Source of the DNA: Toxoplasma gondii ME49
Taxonomy: Eukaryota > Apicomplexa > Conoidasida > Eucoccidiorida > Sarcocystidae
Assembly: GCF_000006565.2 (NCBI RefSeq)
Contig: NC_031474.1
Location: forward strand, 2,267,662 to 2,331,661
DNA: 64,000 nucleotides
Direction of reading: 5' to 3'
The notes beneath the pieces were generated by a model. That model was not told the DNA's origin. It did no database searches and saw nothing but the letters and a program-made list of their open reading frames with translations. Position numbers and translations under genes: made by a program. Position 1 is the stretch's first letter; every line of letters starts with the position of its first letter. Positions 1-12,108 of this stretch are shown in pieces.

Positions 1-462
1 GCCATCATGGGGCGAGTCAACAAGAGAGCCCTGACGCATTGAAGCACGACAGACAATTAGATGAGCGAATGACAGCAGAAACCGGATGTGACAGTGCATC
101 TGAAACTGCGGAGATGACACATAGAAAAGGAAGGGACGGGATGCCGAAACTCGTACCCCCTGTCAATCCAACAATCGCGCGCGCCAACCAACACTAAACT
201 CCGCAGGAAACAATGGCTTACAAGAAGACAGCGTGCATAAAAGGCTCCACGGAAGATGTGAATATGTCTCTGGGTTTCCTTCTGCCCTTTCCTTCGCTGC
301 CCTCCACGTCTGTCTCTCTGTAAACCCCCTGAGGATGTATTGTGTATTTTGTCCGTTGCTGGGTTCCGGTGTTCTCAGATTGGCTTTCCCCCCCTCGATG
401 GTTTGCCTCTGACTCACATCCCGGTGGTTTATTGCTCCTTGTTCTCGACGTGTCCACTGCAG
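1..462. other. Left edge, intron or upstream sequence
   Basis: Apart from the pyrimidine tract and CAG acceptor ending at 462, no exon with matching phase was found here. It is probably an intron or 5' region of the gene that follows. Open frames are short and lack coding character. Confidence 0.3.
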
Positions 463-3400
463 GTTCGAGGCAAGCCAGGCGCTTCTTTCGCTTCACCGTT
501 TGCGGGCCCTTCGCTTCTTCGGGGGCTCCTTGTCTGACAAATCTTGGACAGGTGAGTCGCTCGAGCGTCTCCGAATCATTGTTCTGGACGGACGCCCACT
601 CTTCTCAGCCTGAGGGTTGCCTGTAACATTCAGTGCGTCTGCACTGGGGAATCGGCCTTTGGTGGCTTTGAGTGCGAAGTTCACTTGGAGTACTCCGATG
701 GTATGGTCTGTGCCGTGTTCATCGTGAATCTGTTTTCTGAAGTCCGTGACTAGGGTGGGAGAACTGAGGGTGTTATGAAAGGTCTCTTATGGCTCCCAGG
801 ATTGTTAGGTGAACATATCGTCAATAAGACGACCCGCTGAAAGGGTGTGAACGAGGTGGAAAGGTAACGCCGTTCGACATCCGGAGTGTTGCAACTGATA
901 ATAGTCGCCTCTGAATGGGTATGGTAGTGCGGCGTGACTTTTAACGTCGGTCCTTTCCTCTCCCCTTCGGTCTCACTCTCGTCTCCCAAGACATAATTTT
1001 CTGTATTCTACGCAATGTGCTTTACCCTGCAGACGAACGCCTTCATCAAGCCTGGACCGAACCTGCGCGGTCGGCGTGCATCTCGGAGATCGTCAGGTAT
1101 TTCCTTCCCGGCGGGTCGTGATTTCACTCCCATTTTTGCTTCCATTTGGTCTCTTGGCACACGCGGGCGGTCTTCTTCCTTTCAGGCCTTGGCCGCTTGT
1201 GGGGTCTCTTGTATCAATGTTTTCGCCCCTGTCGCGCGGTCCCACCTACCGTCCGTATTCTTGCTTATCATTTCGCAGACGTGAAAGGCTGTACCAGTGG
1301 CGTTCGAGACGGCAACTCTGTCATTGTCTCGTGTCGCTCCCTTGGGCAGGCTGCTGTGACCGCGTGGCGTTCCTCATGGCGACCGACCGGTTCCTTCGTC
1401 TGGCGATGTTGGCTGCCGGCTTCCGCCTGTAGAGGCTCATAGTGTTTTTCCTCCATGTTTACACTGTCTTTGCGTGAGCAGCTTCGTGACGACTCACGGA
1501 CACGACTCCCGTTCCTTCTCGACCCTCCGCAGTCTTCTCGGTTGTTGCGTAAGTGGAAGTCGCAGGTCGTACATTCAGCCGGTTCTATCTCTCTGCATGC
1601 TGTTCTTTCTCTCAATTTACCCGGCAGTCAGCGGTGCATATCGCTACTGGTGCCCCCGACCGCATTTCTTTCGTTCACGTCCTTTGACTGTGTTGCGAAG
1701 TGTGTCTTGGTCGATCCTTCTGTATGCGTTCCTTATGCAGTGGAAGACCGTTTGGAATTCGTGTCAGAAGCAGCCGGGATGTATCCACACTTTCGCATGC
1801 ATGCACCTTAAACATATCCGTTCGCGGATGAGTAGCCTAAATGGTCGCCGGTGGTCTCGGTCTATATGTCTGCGTATGCGTCTATCAGGTCACGTGCCTG
1901 CCTGGTCAGAACGCTTCCCGGTGATACATAGTTCGACAGGAATACGTTGAGTATATTCATGCATTCGCCTGAGCATGGACGTATGGTTACTGATTCTCAG
2001 CGGCGGCAGACAGTTCTTCAATATTTCCATCAATACATGCAGGCATTTGTGACAAGGCTGTAAATGCACATGGCTCAATGCTCGATGTCACATACGTGGC
2101 AACGATGTATGTATGTATGTATATATATATATATAGCGAGAGATAGATAGATAGATAGATATACAGCCTCTCAAAATCCCTGGAGCTGGGGCATTTGAGA
2201 TCAGTTGTCTCCACATGCAGATGTGCATGAGCTGCTTTCCTTGTGCAGCCGTCGTCAATGCGGGAGATGTGCTTGACAGCCCTAGAGTCTCTGCATGGGC
2301 CGTGGAAGGAAGCAGTGGAAAAGCAGTTGGCGAGAATGAGGGAAGGTCAGATGCTCGCAGCGGCAGACAATGAGCAGAAGGACGCAAAACGTCAGAGCTT
2401 CTCGCAGCTTACGAAGCCTCTCAAGAGATTCGTGTGCCTCGAAAAACTCCTCCATGGTAAGCGTTGTGTCGTCGGTGTCCGTCGTCCTTCCTCTTCCGGT
2501 GCATATTCACTTCTCTGGCGCTGTGCCCGTATCTCTGCACACCCGTTCGTCCATGCAAATGGCGAGAAGTAGGACCCGCACGAGCATGAAAGGATTCGCC
2601 TTCCTGCCGCGTTTTACACTGCTTTCTGCACTGCATGTGAACTGTAAATGTACCCGTATATGGGCGAAGGTGTCTCGCTGAGACACTACGGTGGACTCGC
2701 TCAGTGCAGAAAGGCATTGGTCTGGCTGGATGGGCCGTTGAATGCACTGCACGAAGGCGCTGACTAAGAGAAACAGGAAGGCAAGTGGATCCGACAAAGA
2801 CAGAACCATCACCAGGACTGCACGTGAACTTGCTTCTACAATCTGGGGATCCACTGAACAGATATCGCCTGAGAGCCTTTTTCAAGACATATGTGTGTGA
2901 TGCACGTTGCCACGCGAGCCTCCAGCACCAAGTTGTCTGTCTATTTGGAACGGCACGAAACGCGAGTTTTTCCCGCTTGTGCTCGTCGTTCGGTTTCCCT
3001 CTGCTCTCCAGCTCTCGGCCGCTACAAAGTTGTCTCCTCTTCTAGCGCTGCGGCCGTAACAGCATGGGTTCAACTGCGTTCTGATCTTCACAGCGTAAGC
3101 GCAAAACTCCATGTGTTTCTCTGTTTTTCTCCCTTATCCGTTTGCCTTGACTGACAAGCTCGTGTGAGCCGTCTTCTCGACCTGTTTCCGTTCCAGTTCT
3201 GCCCACTCGCCTTCACCAGCGGTTGTCCTCTTTTCGTGCCGCGGCCTCCGTCTGCTTCGCGTTGGTTTGCGGGCGGGCGGAAGCCGTCTTTGATTCGATT
3301 TCCTACGGTCTTCGGTCTTGCACTCTGCGGCTTCTCGGTCTTCTCTGCTCCGGTTTTATCGTCTTCGCCTTCTGTCCACTTACCGGTCTGGTTGTTGACA

Positions 3401-6400
3401 CGATGCTCTTCTTTTTCGTGAAACTGCATGCGTGTGTAAAATGCAGGCGGCTCCAGAGATAAGCGACGTGGCGGACGACCTGCTTCTCCTCACGGTCGAC
3501 GTGCTGCTGCTTTTCGATCACCACGTGTGCCAGCTTGGAGGAAGAGACACACCCGCACCCGCCCCCGGCCAGGCAGAACTTGTGGGAGAAGGCAAAACGG
3601 CTGAAGAAGAAGATATGAAGGACGAAGCTGTGGAGCCTCTCGCTCAGCGAAGGTTCTTCTTCGCAGCACTCACGCTGCTTTCTTCCGTAAGACTTGGACG
3701 TCGCACACGTCTTGTTTGTGTCACTGTCAACTACCTCACTTCGACTTCTTATCGCTGTGTTACTGTAGCGTATTCCCTAAATCTAGTCGGAGGGAGTCCC
3801 AACTGCAGTTACCTTCCCCCTTTCTTTCAGCTCCCTGAGTCCACTCAGCAGTGGTGATCGTTGATCGGCACTCGCCAACCACCGGGCATTCTGACGCGCG
3901 TCAACTGTCCCTTTGGTTCTGTCTTCCGTTTTTCCGGCGCCGTATATCTCTTGGCTTCTCCTCCGGCATTCTCCCTTTCGTCTGTTCCGTGCGGCGTCCC
4001 TTTGCCTTCTCTCATCCTCGGAGTATCGCTCCCCCTGTCGCGTCCACGTTGTTCCTTTTTTTCCTCCATGTCGCGTGGCGGGCCTGCGCGCCGGCGTGCA
4101 CGTCCTCACACGTTGTCATCGTTTCTTTTTTTCTTGTCCTTCTGCTGCTGCTCGTGCTTCCTCCAGGAGGTGGCGTCCAGACAACCCGCGCCTGCGTCTT
4201 CGGCGTCGCCCGCATCGACTCACGCGTCACCGGCTTTCAGGGCTTTGCTCCTGTGGCTCACCGGGTGCATGGGGCTAGTTGAGACGAGTCGCCGCTTATT
4301 CTTTTCGTCTTTGGATATCAAAAATGTCATGTTGTTTTCTCTTGGGTTCCCCCACGCTTTGCCTCTCGTGGACTATGGCGCGAGCCCTGACGTTGTGTCG
4401 TTCTCGAGGTTAATTCAAGACGGCAATGAGGAAAACACCAATTCCCTCTCCGATGCCTTGATCGCTTCGTTCGAAGAAGGCACCTACTCGGCGATTCCGG
4501 AGTTTCTGTTCATTCAGCCGCTCACTTCCTCATCGCTCTTCACTTCCCTCGTCGACCTCGACGCCACGTTGTCTCAGCCGCTCTGCGCCTCTGCCCCGCC
4601 TCCGAGTTCTGTCTCGCTTCATGAGTTCTCCTACTGCCTGGCCTGTCGACAACACCGGTCGTTCACGGCCTCGCCGTCCTCCGTGTCTGCACTCCTGCTC
4701 CTCTTTTCGGCGTCCAGGCGAGCGGCCCGTGCAGGGGCCAGTGGCTTCTCTGCGGATCTCACCTCCCTCGCCTTGTCGCTGCTTGCCACGGATGGTGCAG
4801 AGGCGGAACCGAAGACCGCGCGACTGGGGTTGTTGTGTCTCGACAAAGAAACCGTCGCCCTAAATCTTTCTCTTCCGACGTTCTCTTCCTCTCGAGTCCG
4901 CCACCTCAGCGACCCTATCCAGCGGTCGCTTTGCCTCCATCGGGCAGAGACAACGAAACGCGAAGAGCCGAGAGTGGACGGCGCCGCGCAGCAGGTGGAG
5001 GCGATCAATAGGGCTGGCAATGAGGTACCGTTCGTCCAGGCCGCAGAGGCCCTCGAACGCGCGGTCGTCGCAAGCCAAACGTGAGGACTGCTCTACTCAA
5101 GACATCCTCGCTTCACCATTTCGTACCGTTTTCCACTTGCTCATGATTCTTCTATATTGTCTTTGCATACTTAGTCTACCTTTCGCACTCCCGCCGCTCA
5201 CCGTCTCTCCAGCTATATATATATATATATATATTCATGCCGAAGGATGGCCACATAAGCGTATGGACCGGCGCCCATCCCGACGGATGTAAAATACATC
5301 AACTTATCAAATGCCAGGGTTATCCTTATGTACACATATGTCTTACTCTTCAGTCCAGGAGGGAGAACGCGTTGGGGCTCTCCATGTGTCTCTGTCCCAA
5401 AACTAAAATAGCTTGAACGGTCCTTTTTCCCGGGCACGCTGGATCTTGAGTGTCAACTCCACGCAAGTATGGGTCTCGTTTTGCTGCTCTCGTTCATTTG
5501 CATGCAGACTCGCAAATCCGTGGACGCCTGTTGCGCCTGCTCGCCTCATTGCGGCCGAGGCACTGGAGGCCCTGCCTCGCTGTCGGTCCCCTGACTTTCT
5601 TCGTCTTGTCCATTCTCTGGCGTCGTCGTCTTCGAGCGCAGAACGTGGCGATAGCGGCTCATCAACAGCAGCAACGGACTGTGAAGCACGCAGTGTTGCC
5701 TGCCAAGGAGAACGAGAGGAACAATTATTGTGCTCCCTGTATGGCCCTGACTGGACCGAAGAAACAAACGCTACAGGCAATGCGATTGGTGGCGGAAATG
5801 CACTCCGAACGAGCAAGGCCACCGAGGTTATGACTCGCCTTATCGAAGGCATTCCCAAGCGCATTCGGTGCGTGTTTTCTCTGAGTTGGTACTTTAACCT
5901 TTTCTGCATTTCGCTGAGCGACGCAAAGTAGCTCGTGACGTGTGCTTCCAGATGATGGGAGGGCATAGTTGGTTGCTCTTTCCTTCTGTGCAGTCCCCCG
6001 GACCTTGTCGCATACTGCGTTTATTGACAGCGCAACGTCCGTATCGAACAAGTTCCAACATCTTCATACCTGCTTTGTTCTGTTCTCATTCACAGCATGC
6101 GTCGACTAACCCTCCTCAGCCTCCTCCCGCCATCAGCGTTCCCCTCGCCGGTCACTCTTTCCTCCGTTTGCCATCACCTGAGAGAGGAGCTTTCCGAATT
6201 GGGATCCACCCCGTCTTCTCGGTGCCCTTCCAGCTGTTCTCTGTCTGCCCCCAGTTCGGCATCTACCCCTGTCTTTTCGCCATCTTCTTCTTTATCGGGT
6301 GTCGTTGTAGGCTGGCCGTCGTTGGGGGCAACGCTCCCGACTGGATGCGCCCTGACGGAGGGGACAGCACCGCGACCAAATCGAAGCGGTGCTGAGCCGC

Positions 6401-6499
6401 TCCTCAGCGTTTGGATGCACGGCGTTGACATGCTCGATGCGTCTCAGAACGTCCTTCAAAACTCTCGAACAGTAAACTCCAGATGCAAACGCAACAAAA

Positions 6500-6534
<35 letters not shown>

Positions 6535-9500
6535 TGCACGTACAACTATTATGCATAACTCTTGTGCAGGCATCCGTAGACGGTTTTGTATGCCAGTGTT
6601 GATCTCCTGGAGAGGCTCTGCGCGGTTCACTGTGCGTCCTTGTTGTAGTGATGGGCAACGCTTCGGACAATGATAGTGGACAACTTCGGTACCGCACGCG
6701 CCTGCTGGAGAGGTACAGGAAACCGTGAGCGTCTGTGTGTCGCCTCGCAAATAAGTATCTCCGCGGGCGGGTGGGATGTCTACGCCGATTAATCGCCTTT
6801 TCATCCAGTCCTGGCTTACACTTTTCACGAGCAGGACGGGATGTGGTCTGTGTTGTCTTCAGGCCAGGAAGCAGCACGTGGGGTGCGGCACTGTGGAGAG
6901 TGAGGAGACCGCCGAGTCTAGCAGCTTCCTCGTCAGCCTCGACAGCTTTGTGCGTGGCGCGTCAGGTGAGGCCGAATGATAATGAAGCCAACCTATTTGT
7001 GTGTCCGTGCATACGCGCATGTCCGTGATTTTGTGTGGGTACACAGAGTCTACTAGATCCCTGTTCTGATTCGTGAATCTAGCGTTCTGGAGTGAAGTGG
7101 ACATTTTCTGGAAACACCAGTCTTTCCTCCAGGGCGACTCAAGTCCTGTTGTGTTATATTGTCGTTTGCATTTGGCTGTGTGGTCGTCAGCGCTCTTCGC
7201 CGTTTCCCTGCGGTCGATACGCCACGGGTTTGCGGCCTTTCTCGGTGCGCGTTTTGGAAGGACAAGGCGGGAGAAGTTTGAGCGGCAAACGGCAAGCGAA
7301 GAGAAGGAACGCAAGAAAGGGTGTCGTGCAGACGGAGACGCGCGGGCAGACACAAACGAGGACAGCCGAGAAGACAGATGCGTTCTACCCATTTGGGATG
7401 CCTTCTATATCCTGGCTTCGTTTGCTAAATTCCCCCTCGCGACGGCCGCTGCAGCAATCCGCAACGCCCTCGTACGTTCGTCATGTCTGAGAGACGGAAC
7501 CTCAACTTGAGGCAAAACGCAGAGAGCACATACATACTCTTCGGCGCCTTTTTAGCCGCCCATGATGCAGGCGCCTGCATGATACATTCATGAAAACTCG
7601 CATACGCGCACGTCTATACTTACAATATGTATACATGAATGCGTGCTCGCATATAAGCACAGATGCGAGTGTGCTAGGTAACCGTAGACGGTTGTGGTTT
7701 TTCCGGCTGCCCCTTGTTTCAGGTGTGTCGGGCTATCAGAGTAGTGCTGTGTGCTTCTATGCACGCCATGACCTTTGTTATGCCTCCGCGAAGAAACGTT
7801 TAAATCGCGGGGAAAACGTCTGGCTCATGCAGTCGTCGAGATATATTGTTGTGTATATGATTTTGAAGGTCGTGAATGCACATCCTGTTTACGAAGTTGG
7901 AGCAACCGAGAGAGAAAACAGATGCGTCTCAAGGTTGTGGACGCAGTTGCACCTATACGTTTATCACTGGAGTAGCACAAGGGTGTGAGCGTGTAGTCTA
8001 ACGGTGATCTCCAGCAAAGGTATTATGCATAATTTCCGAATGATCCTTTTTCATCCTCGTTATGCTTGCGTGCATTTGCAGACCTCGGGAGGGAGTAAGA
8101 AGGAGGAAGAGAGAATGCGCCAAGCTATTTTAAAGAAAATCGCGTTATTCATCATCGACTTGGAAGAGGTCCAAGCAGAGGTGAGGGATGCAATGCCATG
8201 TCGGAAGCCCCCCGGTTGTGCGGGCAAACGCTGGGAAAAACGCAGTGCAATGAGACAGAGAAGGACGAATAGGAGGGATGACTGCGGGGAAAGAAGAGAA
8301 ATGACAAGAAAAAACACAGAGAGGGTCGAACAAAGAGCGGACAGAAGAAACTCGGAAATAGACACGGCGGTTGGAAGATATAGTAAAGAAATGAAGAAGA
8401 AGAAGAAGGGAAGACCAACAGGGACAGAACTATACTGATATAGAGATTGTGACAGTCGAAATACGGTGAATCTGGAGAGACAGAGAAATGTTCTTTTTCT
8501 GAGTTTTGTTATCTTACAAGGTAGACTTTGTGCGATGATGCTTGCTGAACCATTTCATGTTACCTCAAGAAGCTGGGGCAGGGTAAACGAGTGTATCACG
8601 AGGTTGTTTTCACGTGTACGGTCCACCACGCGTTTGCGGACAAACACAAGCAAGACCGTGTGGACGCTCTGTCAATATCCGCGTATGCATCTATATCAAA
8701 TAATACGTTCGTAGGCACTTGCATTTCTGTATAGACCGCGCAGTATGCTGATCAGTCAGCCGCGGCCCTGTCGTTCACTTACACAGGTTGCTCAAAGTGG
8801 ATAGTGTGTGTTTTGTGTCTTGTGTGGTGCTGGTTTTTTTCGTGTCTCAGGCTAAGCATCTGGCTAGAGCTGCTGACGACCTAAGCGATGACGACAGCGA
8901 CGACAAGGGGGATGCGAACGTGCATCATATGGCGTGGTGGATGAACACAAGCGTCGAGCTTGGAGGATCAGGAAAGGTTCTTCGGTTCCCATTTACAGAG
9001 ACTAAGGTACGGCGCTTGTACAAGGTGCCGAGGCTGCTAGCGTCGTACAGTCGTGGACCCACATTACGTAACTCGATCGCTGTGACCAGGCGACATGGCG
9101 ACACCTTAGTCGGTGTTTCTATACTTGTTTACGTTATTATATATCGATTCCAGTGTTCTGTAGTATGTCAAAAACCGCTGTGTGCTCACGCATTTGTTCG
9201 AGTGGAGTTGTCTCGCTGCCTTTCTATCGATCTCTGTGAATGAGCGTATGAAGCTGTCTACCCGTTCCAAGCTATTCGGTTGCAGTCAACCACATTCTAT
9301 GCATGGACGAGTTACGAATTGCACCGAGAAAAGCTTAAAGTGAAGGAAGAGAGTGCCTCCGCAACGCCATTCGCAGTATAGCTTCCTCACGTTGCTTTCC
9401 AAATTCTGCAACGTCCATGCAGGCATTTTCCATGGCTGCCAGAAACCTTGCTCGCGACGCACTTGCCTCTTACGCGCACATTCTTTCCTGTATTTCAAAG

Positions 9501-10529
9501 GTAGGACGACACCATCCCTGATGCACTCCCTACCAGTGGAACCGGTGTGCAGTTGTAGTCAAGCCGGTCTACTGTCTCTCGTTCTTTTCACAAAATGCTG
9601 TGCTTGGCCCCGGGGTCGAACCCCAGATTCGCATGTTAGGAAGGCCGCTTACGTTTGCATCATATGCTGCGTCTGTGAGATGCGCACATGAACGTCACTA
9701 GAACGCAAGGCCCTTTGTGTGTCTGATAGTAACATCTATTTGCAACAAACGTGAGATAAGTTCTCAGGAACGGCATGCCGTACGCATACACTATTGGAAA
9801 GAGGAGAGCGGTACCGGTCCGGAGAGAGGCCACGCGTACGTTGTAGTTGTTGGGAACGAATGCTGCTGAACGGTATCAATGCAGACATCAAGTACAGCTT
9901 CACTGTTTGTGAATGGCCGTCGTTATGAAAGACCACCATGTATGGAAAACGCTATGCCCAATACCGATATATTTTGGGAGCAAATTGTCGCAGCCGGGCT
10001 GATCGGTGGGGATTTTTGATGCACCGTGCTACCACCTGGGGTAGTGACCGTGTGTTGTACAGTGACACACCGGATTCTTGTACATTCGCGTACTTTGCAG
10101 CGTCGCTTGTTACATGCAGTTTTGACCATGTTACTATCTATGTTATATGCCTCTTGCCGCGCTTATGTGTAACTGGGTACCCACACAGTGTTAGGGAGTT
10201 CCTGAAAAAGATGTTCAAAATGTAGTTAATGTGGATAGTGGATGGCAGTTAATTGTGGGCGGCTTCGTCGCCCAGGGCGTAGGGGACATCGCGGAGCAAA
10301 TGGAAAATACAATGTGGCTGTGCTACGCTCTACTGAACTGGGCAGCAAGGCAGTCGGCTAGTTCCAACGCTGTGTCCCAAATTGTTGCGTATGCATCGGT
10401 GTTATTCTTCGTGTTTTCGGGGAAATCCCTTTTCGCTGTGTGGCACTGCGTATCTTTCAGGCTCTGGCTGCTCGACGACAGTGGCTTCTAGAGGCTGCGT
10501 CATCAAGCGCAGACGTCGGCTCCGGCTAG
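463..10529 (+). CDS. Unidentified multi-exon gene, large alpha-helical protein (5' end unresolved)
   Basis: I do not recognise the family. A phase-consistent chain of exons runs 1186-1280, 1482-1548, 2249-2456, 3012-3094, 3447-3686, 4167-5080, 5508-5867, 6096-6471, 6863-6965, 7191-7471, 8082-8180, 8851-9006, 9423-9500 and 10461-10529, ending at TAG 10527-10529. From exon 2249 onward it encodes 988 residues. The product is rich in Leu/Ala helices, suggesting a HEAT/ARM-type scaffold, with Ser/Ala/Pro linkers and an acidic Asp-rich stretch in exon 8851-9006. Two further exons at 463-551 and 1033-1096 join to each other in phase, but 1033-1096 ends in phase 2 whereas 1186-1280 is open in phase 0, so the 5' part is wrong or broken somewhere near 1.1 kb. 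No start codon was identified; the gene may begin left of the window. Introns carry microsatellites. The exon chain is well supported, the function is unknown. Confidence 0.6.
2106..2161. repeat. Compound microsatellite (TATG)n-(TA)n-(GATA)n
   Basis: Three adjoining simple repeats: TATG units at about 2106-2120, alternating TA to about 2135, then GATA units at about 2142-2161. It lies in the intron between exons 1482-1548 and 2249-2456 of the first gene. Confidence 0.9.
5214..5234. repeat. (TA)n microsatellite in an intron
   Basis: About ten TA units between exons 4167-5080 and 5508-5867 of the first gene. Confidence 0.9.
6503..6531. repeat. (TA)n microsatellite just after a splice donor
   Basis: About fourteen TA units beginning some 30 bases downstream of the donor that closes exon 6096-6471. 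Confidence 0.9.
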
Positions 10530-11484
10530 GCGTTCATGTACTTTTGCGGTGGTCACTTTCCGTTCACCCCCCTCCTTACCTTTTTTTTGCCTTCTGTGGC
10601 ATCCTGTATCCCTTGGATCTGCTTTCCTTCGTACGGTTTTCTTTCTCCAGGTGGCACATCTACTCATGCAACTACCTACAGCAACACAGTATCCGTCCAG
10701 GATTTACGCTAGGGTTACCATCCACACTGTCGTTCGGTAGCAGGGGCATCATTCCACCGAGTGACCGGTTCGTACAAATATGTGCATCCACGCCTGCTAA
10801 TGCGTGCCTTGTTTCTAACTTAAAAGGACCACTGCCTCACCTCGCATCTGGCAGCCGGCTACTCTGAAGTATTTGCATGTATGCATGTATGTATGTGTAT
10901 ATATATATATATATATATATCAGAAACGGGAGGTCCGTAGGACAAAACGAGACTCACGCGTACGATGACGGTTATACCGGACCGGCGGAATGCTTAATAA
11001 CTTGGTCTAACGCGACTGATGCAGATAATTTTTCAAAATCAGCTCATGCCATGGTCGAATAGAGAAACACATTCACAGTGCCAGACTACACAAGGCAGAC
11101 TCTTAGAACTCGAAATCATACTAACATCGGACATTCCTCAGCTCAATCTTCCACTATTAACAAGGACAGTTCCGTCGCTTTCACTGTGCGATGTGGCATC
11201 TTAGCTGGCCTTCTGCTATAGGATCGTGGGCCAGCATAAAGCCCGGCAGCTCTGGATGCATTTCACGAAAAACCTAAATAGCAGTTCATGGGAATCATCG
11301 ATACACTTGGTCTTCTCCACCCAGCAACTGCCCAAGTATTGTCGTTCTTAAAGAGACAAATGTTGAGCACCCGCCTTCCCAGCGATACGGTAGCGGCACC
11401 TCGCAATCTGAAATCGACCGACGGCTGACCCAAAATACACCAGGACTTTCTGTGCGATCACTTGTTCCCATCGGTGCTAATAGG
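10530..11484. other. Convergent intergenic region (3' UTRs)
   Basis: This lies between the stop of the (+) gene at 10529 and the stop of the (-) GRA-like gene at 11485, so it should hold both 3' UTRs. It contains the repeat at 10875-10920 and no convincing coding frame. Confidence 0.5.
10875..10920. repeat. Compound repeat: GCATG/TATG units then (TA)n
   Basis: Imperfect GCATGTAT units followed by about twelve TA units, in the 3' flank of the first gene. Confidence 0.9.
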
Positions 11485-12108
11485 CTATCGCTCCCGTTGA
11501 TCTCCCCGCGCACCAGCTGTGGCACCACCAGTGCTTTGTCGAGAGGGCGAACCCCCGGTCCAAGAATATCGGGAAAGTGTTCTAAGCAGCGCACTTAAAA
11601 CTGCAAGCACAAGCAATGGACCGAGTACCCTCTTCACTATCCGTTTGCGACGGAAACTCGGCCTGGAGGAGCCAGCTGTGTGCACGCCATCAGTGAACAC
11701 GAGGCTCGATTCTTCAAGGGAGGAAAGGGCATCGTTGCCTTCTTTTTCCCCGACATCCAAATGGATGACTGGTTTAGCGGCAGCAGGCACCGGCAATTTC
11801 TCAGAAGTTTGAGAAGCCGGCCCAAGGGCAGCCTTCATCGTGGAGGCGCTTGGTTCTGTCCCTGTACCAGATTGCTCTGAGGCCACGCCTTTTCCAGCGT
11901 CAAACGGAGGCTCCCCATTGCTACCAACTGCTGACCCGCCAACGGGGATCGCCATCACGTCAACATACGATCCACGCTGACTTAGCAACAGTGTCACTAT
12001 GAAGACGAGGAAGACAGTGGTATGTGCAGTACCCGGAAGGGGGGGAATCGGAGACGACCTAGCGTGCCCCAAACTGACCCTGGCAAGCTGTGCTCCCATC
12101 GTCATCAT
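11485..12108 (-). CDS. Putative secreted single-pass membrane protein, dense-granule (GRA) type
   Basis: A single open exon of 207 residues from ATG 12108 to the stop at 11485; ATGs at 12105 and 12099 are alternative starts. After a hydrophilic n-region of about 30 residues comes a hydrophobic core (TTVFLVFIVTLLL), read as a signal peptide with likely cleavage near the Val-Met-Ala before IPVGG. A polar, Gly/Ser/Pro/Glu-rich region follows, then a basic patch (FRRKRIVKR) directly before a second hydrophobic helix (VLGPLLVLAVLSALL), and a short Gly/Arg-rich tail. Signal peptide, acidic linker, basic cluster, one transmembrane helix and Gly-rich tail is the plan of small coccidian GRA proteins such as GRA5 and GRA6, which are secreted into the parasitophorous vacuole. 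I claim similarity of architecture, not orthology. The frame stays open upstream to 12300, but that part does not look coding. Confidence 0.6.
   Translation of the reverse strand: MMTMGAQLARVSLGHARSSPIPPLPGTAHTTVFLVFIVTLLLSQRGSYVDVMAIPVGGSAVGSNGEPPFDAGKGVASEQSGTGTEPSASTMKAALGPASQTSEKLPVPAAAKPVIHLDVGEKEGNDALSSLEESSLVFTDGVHTAGSSRPSFRRKRIVKRVLGPLLVLAVLSALLRTLSRYSWTGGSPSRQSTGGATAGARGDQRER

Noticed and set aside
9612..9652. tRNA-like 3' half on the minus strand (T-arm-like GGGGTTCGACCCC after CTTCCTAACATGC)
   Set aside because: No matching 5' acceptor or D arm within the expected distance, and the putative anticodon stem does not pair. It is best read as chance or a remnant inside an intron.
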